A DNA stretch of 64,000 nucleotides from Rhizobium sp. 16-449-1b (GTDB taxonomy: Bacteria > Pseudomonadota > Alphaproteobacteria > Rhizobiales > Rhizobiaceae), in NCBI RefSeq assembly GCF_017741935.1, contig NZ_JAGHMH010000007.1, positions 186,001 to 250,000 of the forward strand, in the 5' to 3' direction. This document shows, piece by piece, positions 38,848-48,246 of the stretch. Below the pieces are notes generated by a model, which was given only the letters and a program-made list of their open reading frames with translations, was not told the origin of the DNA and did no database searches. The stretch's first letter is position 1. Each line of letters opens with the position of its first letter. Made by a program: the position numbers and the translations under genes.

Positions 38848-39222
38848 TCAGCGCGGCTTTTCCGATGTGTCGCGGTTCATGCCCTTCTCCCGCAACTCGT
38901 TCTCGTAGACAGCGAAAAGCTCTTCGCCGCGCTCGCCGAGCTCGCGCAGATACGACCATGTAAAGATGCCGGTATCGTGCATGTCGTCGAAACCGATCCT
39001 GACGGCATAATTGCCTGTGGGCGTCATCGAGATGATCGCGACGTTGCGCTTGCCGGGCACGGTGACCTTCTGGCCCGGCCCGTGGCCCTGCACTTCCGCC
39101 GACGGCGACAGGACGCGCAGCATCTCCGCGCTGAGCGTGAAACTCTCACCATTATTGAAGGTGATGACCAGATGTTGCCGGTCTTTCGATACCTTCAGCT
39201 CCGTCGGCCAGATGTCGCTCAT
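38848..39222 (-). CDS. DUF971 domain protein
   Basis: A 124-residue protein of the DUF971 family: WPTELKVSKDRQHLVITFNNGESFTLSAEMLRVLSPSAEVQGHG, then RIGFDDMHDTGIFTWSYLRELG. This domain occurs alone or fused in Fe-S cluster carrier (Mrp/ApbC) and gamma-butyrobetaine hydroxylase proteins. The ATG at 39222 is preceded by AGAGGAG with ideal spacing. It diverges from moaA. The function is unknown; a metal- or Fe-S-related role is plausible from family context. Confidence 0.9.
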   Translation of the reverse strand: MSDIWPTELKVSKDRQHLVITFNNGESFTLSAEMLRVLSPSAEVQGHGPGQKVTVPGKRNVAIISMTPTGNYAVRIGFDDMHDTGIFTWSYLRELGERGEELFAVYENELREKGMNRDTSEKPR

Positions 39223-39355
39223 ATGCTGCTCCTCTTCGTTTTGAGGAGTAGGCAATGCGCCTGTGCGAGGCAAGTTCAATTTATTGTAAGCGAGTGGCCT
39301 CTTGCTTGACGTTGCGGTGCACAGTACGCACATTGTCGGAAGATTGGAGACTGTA

Positions 39356-40402
39356 GTGAACAGCAAGGTTGGAACAATCGCCAACGCCGCACCGCTCGTG
39401 GCCGATGCGAAACCCATGATCGACCCGTTTCAGCGGGCCGTCACCTATCTGCGCGTCTCGGTGACCGATCGCTGCGATTTCCGCTGTACCTATTGCATGG
39501 CCGAGAACATGAACTTCCTGCCGAAGAAGGATCTTCTGACGCTGGAAGAGCTGAACAGGCTCTGTTCCGCCTTTATCGCCAAAGGTGTACGCAAGCTGAG
39601 ACTGACCGGCGGCGAGCCGCTGGTGCGCAAGAACATCATGCATCTCGTGCGCCAACTCGGCCAGCAGATCGGCTCCGGTCTCGATGAGCTGACGCTTACC
39701 ACCAACGGCTCGCAGCTCGCGCGTTATGCCGACGAGCTCTATGATTGCGGCGTTCGCCGCATCAACGTGTCGCTGGATACGCTCAATCCAGACAAGTTCC
39801 GAGAGATCACCCGCTGGGGCGACTTCCACAAGGTCATGGAAGGGATTGACGCCGCTCAGAAGGCGGGCCTGCACATCAAGCTCAACGCCGTCGCCCTGAA
39901 GGATTTCAACGACGTCGAGATGCCCGAGATGATCCGCTTCGCCCATGGTCGCGGCATGGATCTGACCGTCATCGAAACCATGCCGATGGGCGAGATCGAG
40001 GAAGACCGCACCGATCGCTATCTGCCGCTCTCCAAGTTGCGCGCCGATCTCGAAAAGCAGTTCACGATGAGCGAAATCGGCTACCGCACGGGTGGTCCGG
40101 CCCGTTACGTCACCGTCGAGGAAACTGGCGGCCGCATGGGCTTCATCACCCCGATGACCCATAATTTCTGCGAGAGCTGCAACCGCGTGCGCCTCACCTG
40201 CACCGGTACGCTCTACATGTGTCTCGGCCAGAACGACGCCGCCGATCTGCGCTCCGCCGTGCGCGCCACCGAAGACGACGGCTTGCTCTACGCCGCGATC
40301 GACGAGGCGATCTCCCGCAAGCCCAAGGGCCACGACTTCATCATAGACCGCACCCACAATCGCCCCGCCGTCAGCCGCCATATGAGTGTCACCGGCGGGT
40401 GA
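39356..40402 (+). CDS. moaA: GTP 3',8-cyclase MoaA
   Basis: A 348-residue radical SAM enzyme for the first step of molybdenum cofactor biosynthesis (GTP to 3',8-cyclo-dihydro-GTP). The SAM cluster motif is CDFRCTYC near 40-47 (CxxxCxxC), and the C-terminal cluster ligands appear as [18 protein letters not shown] near 271. A GTG start is chosen because GGAGA lies 5 bases upstream (39346-39350). It probably works with mobA and mobB downstream, although an unrelated transporter lies between. Confidence 0.96.
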   Translation: MNSKVGTIANAAPLVADAKPMIDPFQRAVTYLRVSVTDRCDFRCTYCMAENMNFLPKKDLLTLEELNRLCSAFIAKGVRKLRLTGGEPLVRKNIMHLVRQLGQQIGSGLDELTLTTNGSQLARYADELYDCGVRRINVSLDTLNPDKFREITRWGDFHKVMEGIDAAQKAGLHIKLNAVALKDFNDVEMPEMIRFAHGRGMDLTVIETMPMGEIEEDRTDRYLPLSKLRADLEKQFTMSEIGYRTGGPARYVTVEETGGRMGFITPMTHNFCESCNRVRLTCTGTLYMCLGQNDAADLRSAVRATEDDGLLYAAIDEAISRKPKGHDFIIDRTHNRPAVSRHMSVTGG

Positions 40403-40535
40403 TCTGTTGCGCATGATAGGTTGAGCAGCGCCATTGTGCACTGCGCAATCGAATTATGACGACTGTGTCCAGCATTCGATTCCAATCGTCCCGCTCTCGC
40501 ACTACAAGAGCGCGGGATGGAATCGGAATCGCCTT

Positions 40536-41441
40536 ATGCCGCGGTCAAGCAATACTCAGGGTGCGATCTACATGACGATCGCGATGGCCTTCTTTTCCGC
40601 GGGCGATGCGCTGTCGAAATCGGTCATATCGGAAATGAACGCGGGCCAGATCATGTGCATGCGCGGCGTCATCACCAGCGCGCTGGTCTATCTGATCGCC
40701 CGCCGCATGGGCGCATTGCGTTCCTGGCGTATCCTGCTGCAGCCCATGGTCGCGACCCGCGTCATCTGCGAAATCCTTGCCGCCGCGACCTATATCACCG
40801 CGCTTGGCATGATGCCGCTTGCCAATGCATCAGCCATTCTCCAGTCGCTGCCTCTGGTGGTCACCTTCGGCGCGGTGCTGTTCTTCGGCGAACCCGTGGG
40901 CTGGCGGCGGATGCTGGCGATCTTCGCCGGCCTGATCGGCGTCATGATCATCGTGCGTCCTGATGCCGATGGTTTTACGGCTGCAGCCCTCCTTTGCATC
41001 GCAAGCGTGCTCGTCACCGCCGGCCGGGACCTCGCGACCCGCAAGATCGATCCCGAAATTCCCTCGCTGATGATAACGGTCATCACCGCAATGGCGGTAA
41101 CAGTATTCGGCGCGCTGCTAACGCCCGTCCTCGGCGGCTGGAGGCCTGTCACCACCACGTCCTTCTCGCATATCGCAGTTGCTGCGATCACGGTGCTGGT
41201 CGGCTATCAATGCATCATCGCCGCGATGCGCACAGGCGAGATCTCCTTCGTCGCACCGCTGCGTTACACCAGCCTCATCTTCTCGGCGTTGCTCGGCTGG
41301 CTCTTCTTCTTCGAAGTCCCCGACAGCTGGACCGTGATCGGCGCCGCGATCGTCATCGCCTCCGGGCTCTACACCTTCTATCGTGAGGCCAAGCGGCACG
41401 GCGCGCCGGTTGCCCAGGAATCCGAACCGAGAGTACCGGTC
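40536..41441 (+). CDS. DMT family transporter (EamA)
   Basis: A 302-residue protein of the drug/metabolite transporter superfamily with ten predicted membrane helices in two EamA repeats (first near 10-135, second near 150-285). The substrate is not deducible. The ATG at 40536 gives a good start for the first helix, although the ribosome site is weak. The stop codon overlaps the mobA start (TGATG), so it is in the mobAB operon, which is odd for a transporter of unknown substrate. The listed end is the last sense codon; the TGA follows at 41442-41444. Confidence 0.88.
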
Positions 41442-41443
41442 TG

Positions 41444-42097
41444 ATGGCCACAGCACCAATCCCCACGAGCAGCTTCGCGCTCGACCGATCCAATATTCCA
41501 GGCGTCGTGCTTGCGGGCGGGCGTTCCTCACGCATGGGCCGCGACAAGGCAGGCGTCACGCTGTCGGGCCGCACGCTTTTGGATCGCGTCATCGAGCAGC
41601 TGTCGCCGCAGGTCATCTCCGTTGCCGTCAATGCCGACGCCGCGCCTGATCGCTGCAACCGCCCCTTCATTCCCGATATCGTCCCCGGCAAGGCCGGCCC
41701 GATGGCCGGCATCCACGCCGCCATGGCGCATGGCGCATGCCTGCCCGCGGTAACGCACGTGGCAACCGTCTCCGTCGACAGCCCATTCTTCCCGCACGAT
41801 CTCATCGACTGGCTGGCAGCCGCCATCGACACGCCCACGCGGATCGCCATCGCCACCTCCGAGGGTCGCAGCCATCCCGTCTTCGGCCTCTGGCCGGTGG
41901 CGCTTGCCGACGATCTCGAAAGCTGGATCGCAACCGATGAGAAGCGCCGTGTTCGCGACTTCCTGTTACGGCATGACGTTACGGAAGTTGCCTTCCCGCT
42001 GCGCCCCACCCGCGCAAGCCTGCTCGACCCGTTCTTCAACGTCAACACGCCCGATGACCTCGCCGAGGCCGAACGCTGGATGAAGGTGCTGACATGA
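41444..42097 (+). CDS. mobA: Molybdenum cofactor guanylyltransferase MobA
   Basis: The 217-residue enzyme attaches GMP to molybdopterin. Its NTP-transferase motif LAGGRSSRMGRDK (about 23-35) and the Asp of SVDSPFF near 112 are visible. Genes EamA-mobA-mobB are overlapped: mobA starts at the EamA stop (one-base overlap) and ends inside the mobB start (ATGA). moaA lies upstream in the same direction. Confidence 0.95.
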   Translation: MATAPIPTSSFALDRSNIPGVVLAGGRSSRMGRDKAGVTLSGRTLLDRVIEQLSPQVISVAVNADAAPDRCNRPFIPDIVPGKAGPMAGIHAAMAHGACLPAVTHVATVSVDSPFFPHDLIDWLAAAIDTPTRIAIATSEGRSHPVFGLWPVALADDLESWIATDEKRRVRDFLLRHDVTEVAFPLRPTRASLLDPFFNVNTPDDLAEAERWMKVLT

Positions 42098-42615
42098 CCG
42101 AACGGCCAAAGATCTTCGGCATTTCCGGCTGGAAGAATTCGGGAAAGACCGGGCTTGCGGTTCGCCTCGTCGAGGAGTTCACCCGCCGCGGCTATCGGAT
42201 TTCGACGATCAAGCATGCCCACCATGATTTCGACATCGACAAGGTCGGCGCCGACAGCTACCGCCACCGCCAGGCGGGCGCACATGAGGTGACGATCGTC
42301 TCCGGCACGCGCTACGCCATCATGCACGAATTGCGCGGCGCGGCCGAACCGAGCTTCGAGGAAATCCTCGCCCGTATCGCCCCCTGCGATCTCGTCCTCA
42401 TCGAAGGCTACAAGCGCGAGCCGATACCGAAGATCGAGGCCCGTCGGCTGGAATCAGCAAACCGCGAACCGCTTGCGCCCGCCGATCCCCACATCGTCGC
42501 CATCGCCGCCGATCATCCGGTGGCGGACACCACGCTGCCCGTCTTCGATCTCGACGACACGCTGGCCATTGCCGATTTCATCGTGGCAACCGTCGCTCTC
42601 CCGCCTCTGGAATAA
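42094..42615 (+). CDS. mobB: Molybdopterin-guanine dinucleotide biosynthesis protein MobB
   Basis: A 173-residue P-loop GTPase (GWKNSGKTGLA, about 12-22) that helps MobA. The family also shows the conserved KHAHHDFDIDKVGADSYRHRQAGA and DLVLIEGYK stretches here. It overlaps mobA by 4 bases and is followed by a strong hairpin. Confidence 0.95.
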   Translation: MTERPKIFGISGWKNSGKTGLAVRLVEEFTRRGYRISTIKHAHHDFDIDKVGADSYRHRQAGAHEVTIVSGTRYAIMHELRGAAEPSFEEILARIAPCDLVLIEGYKREPIPKIEARRLESANREPLAPADPHIVAIAADHPVADTTLPVFDLDDTLAIADFIVATVALPPLE

Positions 42616-42631
42616 GCCTTACGGCAACGAA

Positions 42632-42659
42632 AAAGGCCGCCGATCGCTCGGCGGCCTTT
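42632..42659. terminator. Bidirectional terminator between mobB and ompA-like gene
   Basis: Perfect 12-base stem AAAGGCCGCCGA with TCGC loop. On both strands the stem ends in T-rich sequence (TTTCC on plus; TTTTTCG on minus), so it can serve both converging genes. Confidence 0.85.
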
Positions 42660-42684
42660 CCATTGTCGATACTGTTGCGCGCTC

Positions 42685-44907
42685 TTAGTTGCGCGAGGCC
42701 ACCGGCCGCACCAGCGCCGTCACGCGGCGAATGGTGACGCGGCGGTTTTCCTGCTCCGGTCCCTGCGTGTTGACCTTCAGGTAACGCTCGCCATAGCCCT
42801 GGGTCGCCAGGTTTTCCGGCGGGATGCCGTAGACGTCGGTCATCACGTTGGCGACCGATTCCGCGCGCTGGTCGGACAGGATCAGGTTGCTCTGGTCGGA
42901 ACCAACAGCGTCGGTATGGCCTTCGATCAGGAAGGTCTCGGTCGGGTCCTTCTTCAGCACCTCGTTGATCGCGTCGGCCACCTTGCGCAGGCTGCGCGCC
43001 TGGCTCATCGGGATCTCGGCGCTACCGGTCGCGAACGTCACGGTATCCAAGTCGATACGGCGAACCTTGTCGCGGATACGTGCCGAATACTTCACTTCGT
43101 TCAGCGAGTAGACACGCTCGACAGGCTCGACCGGCGGCTCGCGCAGGAAGTCGTAATAGTCGCGATTGTCGTCGCTGCTGGTGTCCATGATGTAGTCCTG
43201 CAGCGGGATGCGCAGGCGCATCGGCGGCAGATCGGCACCTGGATCCTCGAAGTAGTCGCGGTCGGGATTATCGTAGAGATCAGGCGTGTAATAGAGCACG
43301 TGCTCGCGGCCGCGATTGTCGATGCGCGAACGCTGGATGATGTCGCCGTAGCGGTTGCGCACCGTCACGATCTGGTAGCCGTCGCGATCGATGGTCTCGC
43401 GATAGCGGTCACGCGGCAGCTGCTCGTAGATCGGACGCTCGCCGTCGCGCAGGAAGCGGCGGTCGTCATCGCCGCGAACATAGGTCTGGTTGTTGAACTG
43501 GATGATGACGCGGTTGTCGTCACCACGCTGGCCGAAATTCGCGCCATCGGGACGGGCGAATTGCGGGCGCTGGTCCAGCCGCTGGCCCTGCTCGGCGGTG
43601 ATCGCTTCGATCTTGATAGGCGCAGGCTTGGCGCCACCCGGCGCCGCCAGCTGCGCATCGGCATCAGACTTCGGCACGCGCACCTGCTGCTCCTGGCCGC
43701 GCTGCTTGTCGCGGTCACGGCGCGACTGCACACCGCCGGAACGATCCGCATCCTTGTCGCTGTCGAGAACAGCCGCACCGTTCTGCACCGGCAGAACGAC
43801 GGTCTCCGTGCTCTTGCTCGGATCGGCGGCGATTTCCTTGCGACGCTCGAGTTCCTGCGGCGTCACCTTCTCAGGGGCCGGGATCGGTTGCTCGGTCTGG
43901 GCAACTGGAGGCTGACCTGCCGGCGGCTGGCCAGCCTGATCTGCGGGCTGACCGGCTGGTGCGCCCGGTTGGCCCGGAGCGACCTGTTCGCCCTGCTGCT
44001 GAGCCGGTGCTTCGCCAGGCGTGGCCTGACCGGGCGCCACCTGAGGCTGCGCTTCGGCAGGCTGCTGAGCCGGAACGGGCGCCTTGCCCGCGGGTGCTTC
44101 CTGCGGCTTGGCGGCATTGTCAGGAGCCGGCTGCTCGGTTGCGGGCGCGGTCTCGGCGGCCGGCTTTTGAGCCGGCTCGGCCTGCGGTGCTTCGGCCGCT
44201 GGCTTCTTGTGTGGCTTTGCAGGCTGTTCGCTGCCATCGGCGGCGGCCGGCTTATTGTTCTTGCGTGGCGGCTTTGCCTGTTCGGGCTGTGCCTGCTCGG
44301 CCTGTGGCTGTTCCGCCTGCGGGGCGGCCTGCTCGGCGGGCTGCTGCGGTGCGGCTTCTTCCTGCTGCGGCTGCTGGTCGCGCTTCTTGCGGCGCGGCTG
44401 TTCAGCCGGCTGCTCGGCACTCGGCGCTGCCTGCTCTTGTTCGGCGGCAGGCTGCTTCTGGCGGCGCGGCTTTTCGGCAGGCGCTTCCTGCTGGGCGGGC
44501 TCGGCGGCCTGCGGTTCAGCGGCAGGCTGTTCTGCAGCGGGCTGGCGCTTTCTCGGCTTCTCGGCAGGTGCTTCGGCCTGCGGCGCCGGTTCGGCGGCAG
44601 CCGGTGGAGCCTCGGCCGGCGCTTCCTGCTTGGGTGCCGGCGGCGGCTCGGCGGGAGGTTCAGCGGCCTTCGGCGCTTCGGCCGGAGCCTGCTGCTGTTC
44701 CTGTTCCTGCTGCTGGCGCTTCTTCAACAGTTCCTCTTCGGAGGTCGCATCCTGCGCTACCTCGAAGCTGCCCGCGACGGCCCGATGGCCTGCTCCGACC
44801 TCTTCGACGCTCGGCGCTGCCGCAAACACGTGCGCCGGGGGCAGCACAAGCGACAGGGACAGAAGCGGAAAGGCCGCGCTGGCAAACAATCTGGATTTCA
44901 TTCCCAT
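42685..44907 (-). CDS. OmpA family protein with long Pro/Gln/Ala-rich domain
   Basis: A 740-residue exported protein. The signal peptide (about 1-31) ends at FAAA. A low-complexity region of Pro, Ala, Gln and Glu follows (about 60-360). Then comes a polar region with RGDDDRRFL and DGYQIVTVRNRYGD, and the C-terminal OmpA domain (about 620-735; VTFATGSAEIP, EGHTDAVGSDQSN, QGYGERYL) that binds peptidoglycan. It is probably an outer-membrane or periplasmic anchor; the low-complexity part may span the periplasm. The ATG at 44907 follows GAGGAAA. The opposite strand is open for 690 codons because of the composition, and is a shadow. Confidence 0.9.
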   Translation of the reverse strand: MGMKSRLFASAAFPLLSLSLVLPPAHVFAAAPSVEEVGAGHRAVAGSFEVAQDATSEEELLKKRQQQEQEQQQAPAEAPKAAEPPAEPPPAPKQEAPAEAPPAAAEPAPQAEAPAEKPRKRQPAAEQPAAEPQAAEPAQQEAPAEKPRRQKQPAAEQEQAAPSAEQPAEQPRRKKRDQQPQQEEAAPQQPAEQAAPQAEQPQAEQAQPEQAKPPRKNNKPAAADGSEQPAKPHKKPAAEAPQAEPAQKPAAETAPATEQPAPDNAAKPQEAPAGKAPVPAQQPAEAQPQVAPGQATPGEAPAQQQGEQVAPGQPGAPAGQPADQAGQPPAGQPPVAQTEQPIPAPEKVTPQELERRKEIAADPSKSTETVVLPVQNGAAVLDSDKDADRSGGVQSRRDRDKQRGQEQQVRVPKSDADAQLAAPGGAKPAPIKIEAITAEQGQRLDQRPQFARPDGANFGQRGDDNRVIIQFNNQTYVRGDDDRRFLRDGERPIYEQLPRDRYRETIDRDGYQIVTVRNRYGDIIQRSRIDNRGREHVLYYTPDLYDNPDRDYFEDPGADLPPMRLRIPLQDYIMDTSSDDNRDYYDFLREPPVEPVERVYSLNEVKYSARIRDKVRRIDLDTVTFATGSAEIPMSQARSLRKVADAINEVLKKDPTETFLIEGHTDAVGSDQSNLILSDQRAESVANVMTDVYGIPPENLATQGYGERYLKVNTQGPEQENRRVTIRRVTALVRPVASRN

Positions 44908-45225
44908 AAGGTTTCCTCGTTTCTTGTTTATTCTTCGCGTTCGCAACGACGTCTCTTTTCGGCACGCAAACAAGCCTTGCTAAACTGAGCACGCCAGGAT
45001 TCGTTCCACGGTCTTAAGAATTGCCGCATTAACCCGGTATGAATATGACGGTCTGCAAACGTTCAGCTTCGCCATAGTTGGCCAGCACGACAAGGCAGTG
45101 AAAGCAGTTGCAATCCGCGTAAAAAAGGTTTGATTATCGCGGCAAGGCGTTGCAAAGCAGCGTCCTGCTTCATGCCACCAAAAAAACAAAGGGATGGCAT
45201 GCGGTAACCAACAGAGAGGACTCAC
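44908..45225. other. Divergent spacer, ompA-like gene and amino acid binding protein gene
   Basis: This 318-base spacer holds the two promoters. Near the binding-protein gene are two inverted repeats one after the other: AAGCAG-N4-CTGCTT (45155-45170) and CATGCCA-N17-TGGCATG (45171-45201). They lie in the probable mRNA leader, 25 bases before the start, and may be a structured leader. No gene or RNA was identified. Confidence 0.45.
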
Positions 45226-46002
45226 ATGCATATCTCCACCCGTTTTCTCGCAGCCGCCTCGATCGCCGCGATGTCTCTTTTCGCGGGCTCGGCAATGGCC
45301 GATGGCGAGAAGTATGTCATTGGTACGGACTCGACCTACCCGCCCTTCGAATATGTTGACGCAAGCGGCCAGTTCCTCGGCTTCGACATGGACATCGCCC
45401 GTGCGCTCTGCACGCAGATGAAGGCCGACTGCACCATCGTCAGCAGCGATTGGGACGGCATCATCCCCGGCCTCAACGCCAAGAAGTTCGACATGATCAT
45501 CTCGTCGATGTCGATCACGCCCGAGCGTTCGAAGCTCGTCGACTTCACCAACAAGTATTACAACACCCCGCCGGCAGTCGCCGTGCCGAAGGACTCCACT
45601 GTCACCGACGTTGCCGGCCTCAAGGGCAAGACGATCGGCGCGCAGACCTCGACCACACACGCCAACTACGCTGAAAAGCACCTGGCCGACACCGAGCTGA
45701 AGCTCTACCCGACGGCTGACGAGTACAAGCTCGACATCTCCAACGGTCGTATCGATGCCGTCATCGACGACGTCGTCGTTCTGTCGCAGTGGGTCAAGTC
45801 GGATGCCGGCGCATGCTGCAAGATCCTGACGACCCTGCCGGTCGACAAGGAAATCAACGGCGTTGGCGCCGGTATCGCTGTTCGTCAGGGCGATCCGCTC
45901 CGCGAAAAGCTGAACACGGCGATCGCGGCGATCCGTGCCGACGGCACCTACAAGAAGATCCAGGACAAGTATTTCGATTTCGACGTCTACGGCGCCGAAT
46001 AA
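45226..46002 (+). CDS. Polar amino acid ABC transporter, substrate-binding protein
   Basis: A 258-residue periplasmic protein of SBP family 3. The signal peptide (1-25) ends SAMA. The amino acid binding signatures are GTDSTYPPFEYVDASGQFLGFDMDIARAL and GKTIGAQTSTTHANY. The likely ligands are basic amino acids such as lysine, arginine, ornithine or octopine, because it resembles ArgT/HisJ; this is inference. The ATG follows GAGAGGA. A hairpin with a U tract separates it from the permease genes, a common way to make more binding protein than permease. Confidence 0.93.
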   Translation: MHISTRFLAAASIAAMSLFAGSAMADGEKYVIGTDSTYPPFEYVDASGQFLGFDMDIARALCTQMKADCTIVSSDWDGIIPGLNAKKFDMIISSMSITPERSKLVDFTNKYYNTPPAVAVPKDSTVTDVAGLKGKTIGAQTSTTHANYAEKHLADTELKLYPTADEYKLDISNGRIDAVIDDVVVLSQWVKSDAGACCKILTTLPVDKEINGVGAGIAVRQGDPLREKLNTAIAAIRADGTYKKIQDKYFDFDVYGAE

Positions 46003-46023
46003 GCTGTAGGCCTAATAAATGCG

Positions 46024-46058
46024 ATGGCGGGAGGCTTGCCCTTCCGCCATTTTTGTTT
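46024..46058 (+). terminator. Intra-operon hairpin after the substrate-binding protein gene
   Basis: ATGGCGGGAGG pairs with CCTTCCGCCAT (one G-T pair) around a CTTGC loop and is followed by TTTTTGTTT. It lies between the binding protein and first permease genes, so it may attenuate downstream transcription. Confidence 0.75.
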
Positions 46059-46108
46059 GACAAAGAGTGCAATATCAAGGCGGCAAAAGCCGCGAGGGGA
46101 AACTTGGC

Positions 46109-46912
46109 ATGGGCGGATTGTCCTCCGCACTGGGTTCGCTCTGGACCTGGATTGGATATGTGTTTGACCCGCTATGCGGACCCGTCGGCATTTTCACATG
46201 GCTCGGCCAATCGACGATTCTGGCCTGTGGCGACACCGGCTGGGGCGATGAGATCGCCGCCGGCCTGAAAGTCACGGTCGCCGTCGCCCTCGTGACGCTC
46301 CCGATCGGCCTGTTGATCGGCTTCATGGTGGCGCTCGGCCAGCAATCGGAAGAAAAGGCGGTACGCCTTGCCGCCGGCATCTACACCACCATCTTCCGCG
46401 GCCTGCCCGAACTGCTCACGCTGTTCATCATCTATTACGGCATGCAGATCCTTCTCCAGTCGCTGCTCGCCTGGTTCGGCTACGACGGCCGCATCGAGAT
46501 CAATGCCTTCGTCTCCGGCGTCATCGCTCTGTCCGTCGTGTTCTCGTCCTATTGCTCGGAAGTGCTGCTGTCGGCCTTCCGCGCCATCCCCAAGGGCCAA
46601 TACGAAGCCGGCGACGCGCTCGGCCTGCATCGCGGCCGCACGATGGTGCTGATCATCCTGCCACAGCTGGTGCGCATCGCCCTTCCTGGCCTCGTCAATC
46701 TCTGGATGATCCTCTTGAAGGACACGTCCTACGTCTCGATCATCGGCCTTGCCGACGTGCTGCGCCAGACGGGCGTGGCGGTGAAGGTCACCAAGGAAGC
46801 GTTTCTGTTCTACACACTGGCCTGCGGCATCTATCTCGGGCTTGCCATCATTTCCTCGTTCGGCCTGCGCTATATCGAACGTTGGGCGAAGCGCTCGGAG
46901 ATTAGCCGATGA
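46109..46912 (+). CDS. Amino acid ABC transporter permease (HisQ-like)
   Basis: A 267-residue inner-membrane permease with five or six helices and the EAA loop YEAGDALGLHRGRTMVLIILPQLVRIALPGL near 175-205, which contacts the ATPase. FRGLPELLTLFIIYYG marks the amino acid permease family. The ATG at 46109 follows GAGGGGA. The stop overlaps the next permease by 4 bases (ATGA). Confidence 0.93.
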   Translation: MGGLSSALGSLWTWIGYVFDPLCGPVGIFTWLGQSTILACGDTGWGDEIAAGLKVTVAVALVTLPIGLLIGFMVALGQQSEEKAVRLAAGIYTTIFRGLPELLTLFIIYYGMQILLQSLLAWFGYDGRIEINAFVSGVIALSVVFSSYCSEVLLSAFRAIPKGQYEAGDALGLHRGRTMVLIILPQLVRIALPGLVNLWMILLKDTSYVSIIGLADVLRQTGVAVKVTKEAFLFYTLACGIYLGLAIISSFGLRYIERWAKRSEISR

Positions 46913-47739
46913 GCCACGCAGAGGTGCTGATCCCCCCGCAGCCGGCCCCGAAAAACCTCGCCAAGCCGCTGACGCTCGCCCGCGTCATGGGCTGTCTCGT
47001 CGTCGGCCTGTGGATCATTCTCGCCATCGCGCTGATCGGCATGATCATAGAAGGCTGGGACGTCGAGAAATTCACCCGCTACGGCCCGCGCTATCTGCAC
47101 GGATTGATGACCACGATCGTGCTCGTTGCCGTCTCCGTCGTCTGCGGCGCTGTCCTGTCCGTTCCGCTCGCCTTCGCCCGCATGTCGAAGAACAAGGTCA
47201 TCAACGGCCTCGCCTTCTGTTACGTCTACATCTTCCGCGGCACGCCGCTGCTCGCCCAGCTCTTCCTGATCTACTACGGTCTCGGCCAGTTCCGGCCGCA
47301 GCTGGAAGCCGTGGGCCTCTGGTGGTTCTTCCGCGACGCCTGGTATTGCGGCCTGTTCTCGATGACCATCAACACTGCCGCCTATCAGGCCGAAATCCTG
47401 CGCGGAGCCATCGAGAGCGTACCGCGCGGCCAGCATGAGGCCGCCTCCTCGCTCGGCATCCACAAGCTCATCGCCTTCCGCAAGATCGTGCTGCCTCAGG
47501 CGCTGATCGTCGCGCTGCGCCCCTATGGCAACGAGATCATTCTCCTGATCAAGGGATCGGCCGTCGTCGCCATCATCACCGTGCTCGATCTCATGGGTGA
47601 GACGCGCTACGCCTTCTCGCGCACCTTCGACTACCAGACCTATCTCTGGGCGGCGATCTTCTATCTCGCCATGGTCGAAAGCCTGAGGCATCTCTGGAAC
47701 TGGATCGAGCGCCGCCTGACGCGGCACCTGAAACGGTAA
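46909..47739 (+). CDS. Amino acid ABC transporter permease (HisM-like)
   Basis: The 276-residue second permease shows GLMTTIVLVAVSVVCGAVL, FRGTPLLAQLFLIYYG and the EAA loop QHEAASSLGIHKLIAFRKIVLPQALIVALRPYGNE. It pairs with the upstream permease as a heterodimer. No ATP-binding gene follows; the next gene is usg. The ATPase must therefore be coded elsewhere or shared. A hairpin follows the stop. Confidence 0.93.
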   Translation: MSHAEVLIPPQPAPKNLAKPLTLARVMGCLVVGLWIILAIALIGMIIEGWDVEKFTRYGPRYLHGLMTTIVLVAVSVVCGAVLSVPLAFARMSKNKVINGLAFCYVYIFRGTPLLAQLFLIYYGLGQFRPQLEAVGLWWFFRDAWYCGLFSMTINTAAYQAEILRGAIESVPRGQHEAASSLGIHKLIAFRKIVLPQALIVALRPYGNEIILLIKGSAVVAIITVLDLMGETRYAFSRTFDYQTYLWAAIFYLAMVESLRHLWNWIERRLTRHLKR

Positions 47740-47743
47740 CCCT

Positions 47744-47775
47744 CTTGGCAGCACTCTCGGAGAATGGCTGCCAAG
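47744..47775 (+). terminator. Possible terminator of the amino acid ABC operon
   Basis: CTTGGCAGC and its exact complement are separated by 14 bases and followed by TTATT. Located just after the last permease stop. The T run is short. Confidence 0.55.
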
Positions 47776-47897
47776 TTATTGAAAATAAATAATGATATCC
47801 ATTTTCTTGTAGAATTTTCGTAAGCTTCGCGTAACCATGTCATGCTCTCATTTAAACGGACGCTAATAAGCGCCGAATGGGAACAGCGAGGCATCAA

Positions 47898-48164
47898 ATG
47901 CACAAGGACATGGAAAGACAGCTTCAGGGTTACGGCCTGACGACGGCCCAGATCCTCTACCGCATGCCGGATCATCACGCGATCCTGCAAACCTACATCT
48001 GGCAGGATTACGATCTTGCGCCCGACTTTCCCGAAATGCGCGGCTTCCTGAAGTTCTGGCAGGAGACGCTCGACGGGCCGCTGCACTCGGTGCGCTACAT
48101 TCACCGCAAGCTGATCTCGGCCACGGAATGGCGCGCATTGAAAGGCGAGTTCATCATCAACTGA
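47898..48164 (+). CDS. Usg family protein
   Basis: An 88-residue protein of the Usg family, named because it lies upstream of trpF in some proteobacteria: QLQGYGLTTAQILYRMPDHHAILQTYIWQDYDLAPDFPEM and PLHSVRYIHRKLI. The function is unknown. The ATG at 47898 has GAGG 6 bases upstream. Here it is not near trp genes; it precedes a methyltransferase gene by about 80 bases in the same direction. Confidence 0.88.
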   Translation: MHKDMERQLQGYGLTTAQILYRMPDHHAILQTYIWQDYDLAPDFPEMRGFLKFWQETLDGPLHSVRYIHRKLISATEWRALKGEFIIN

Positions 48165-48246
48165 GCGGCCACCATCAACGTCGCCATTGCAAAACCGGGC
48201 CGCTCGCCTTAGAGGCAGGGCGACAAACGAATGATGGTGAGCAGAC

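Noticed and set aside
42916..44988. 690-codon plus-strand frame opposite the OmpA-like gene.
   Set aside because: Created by the Pro/Ala/Gln-rich codons; it reads as Leu/Arg/Cys-rich nonsense.
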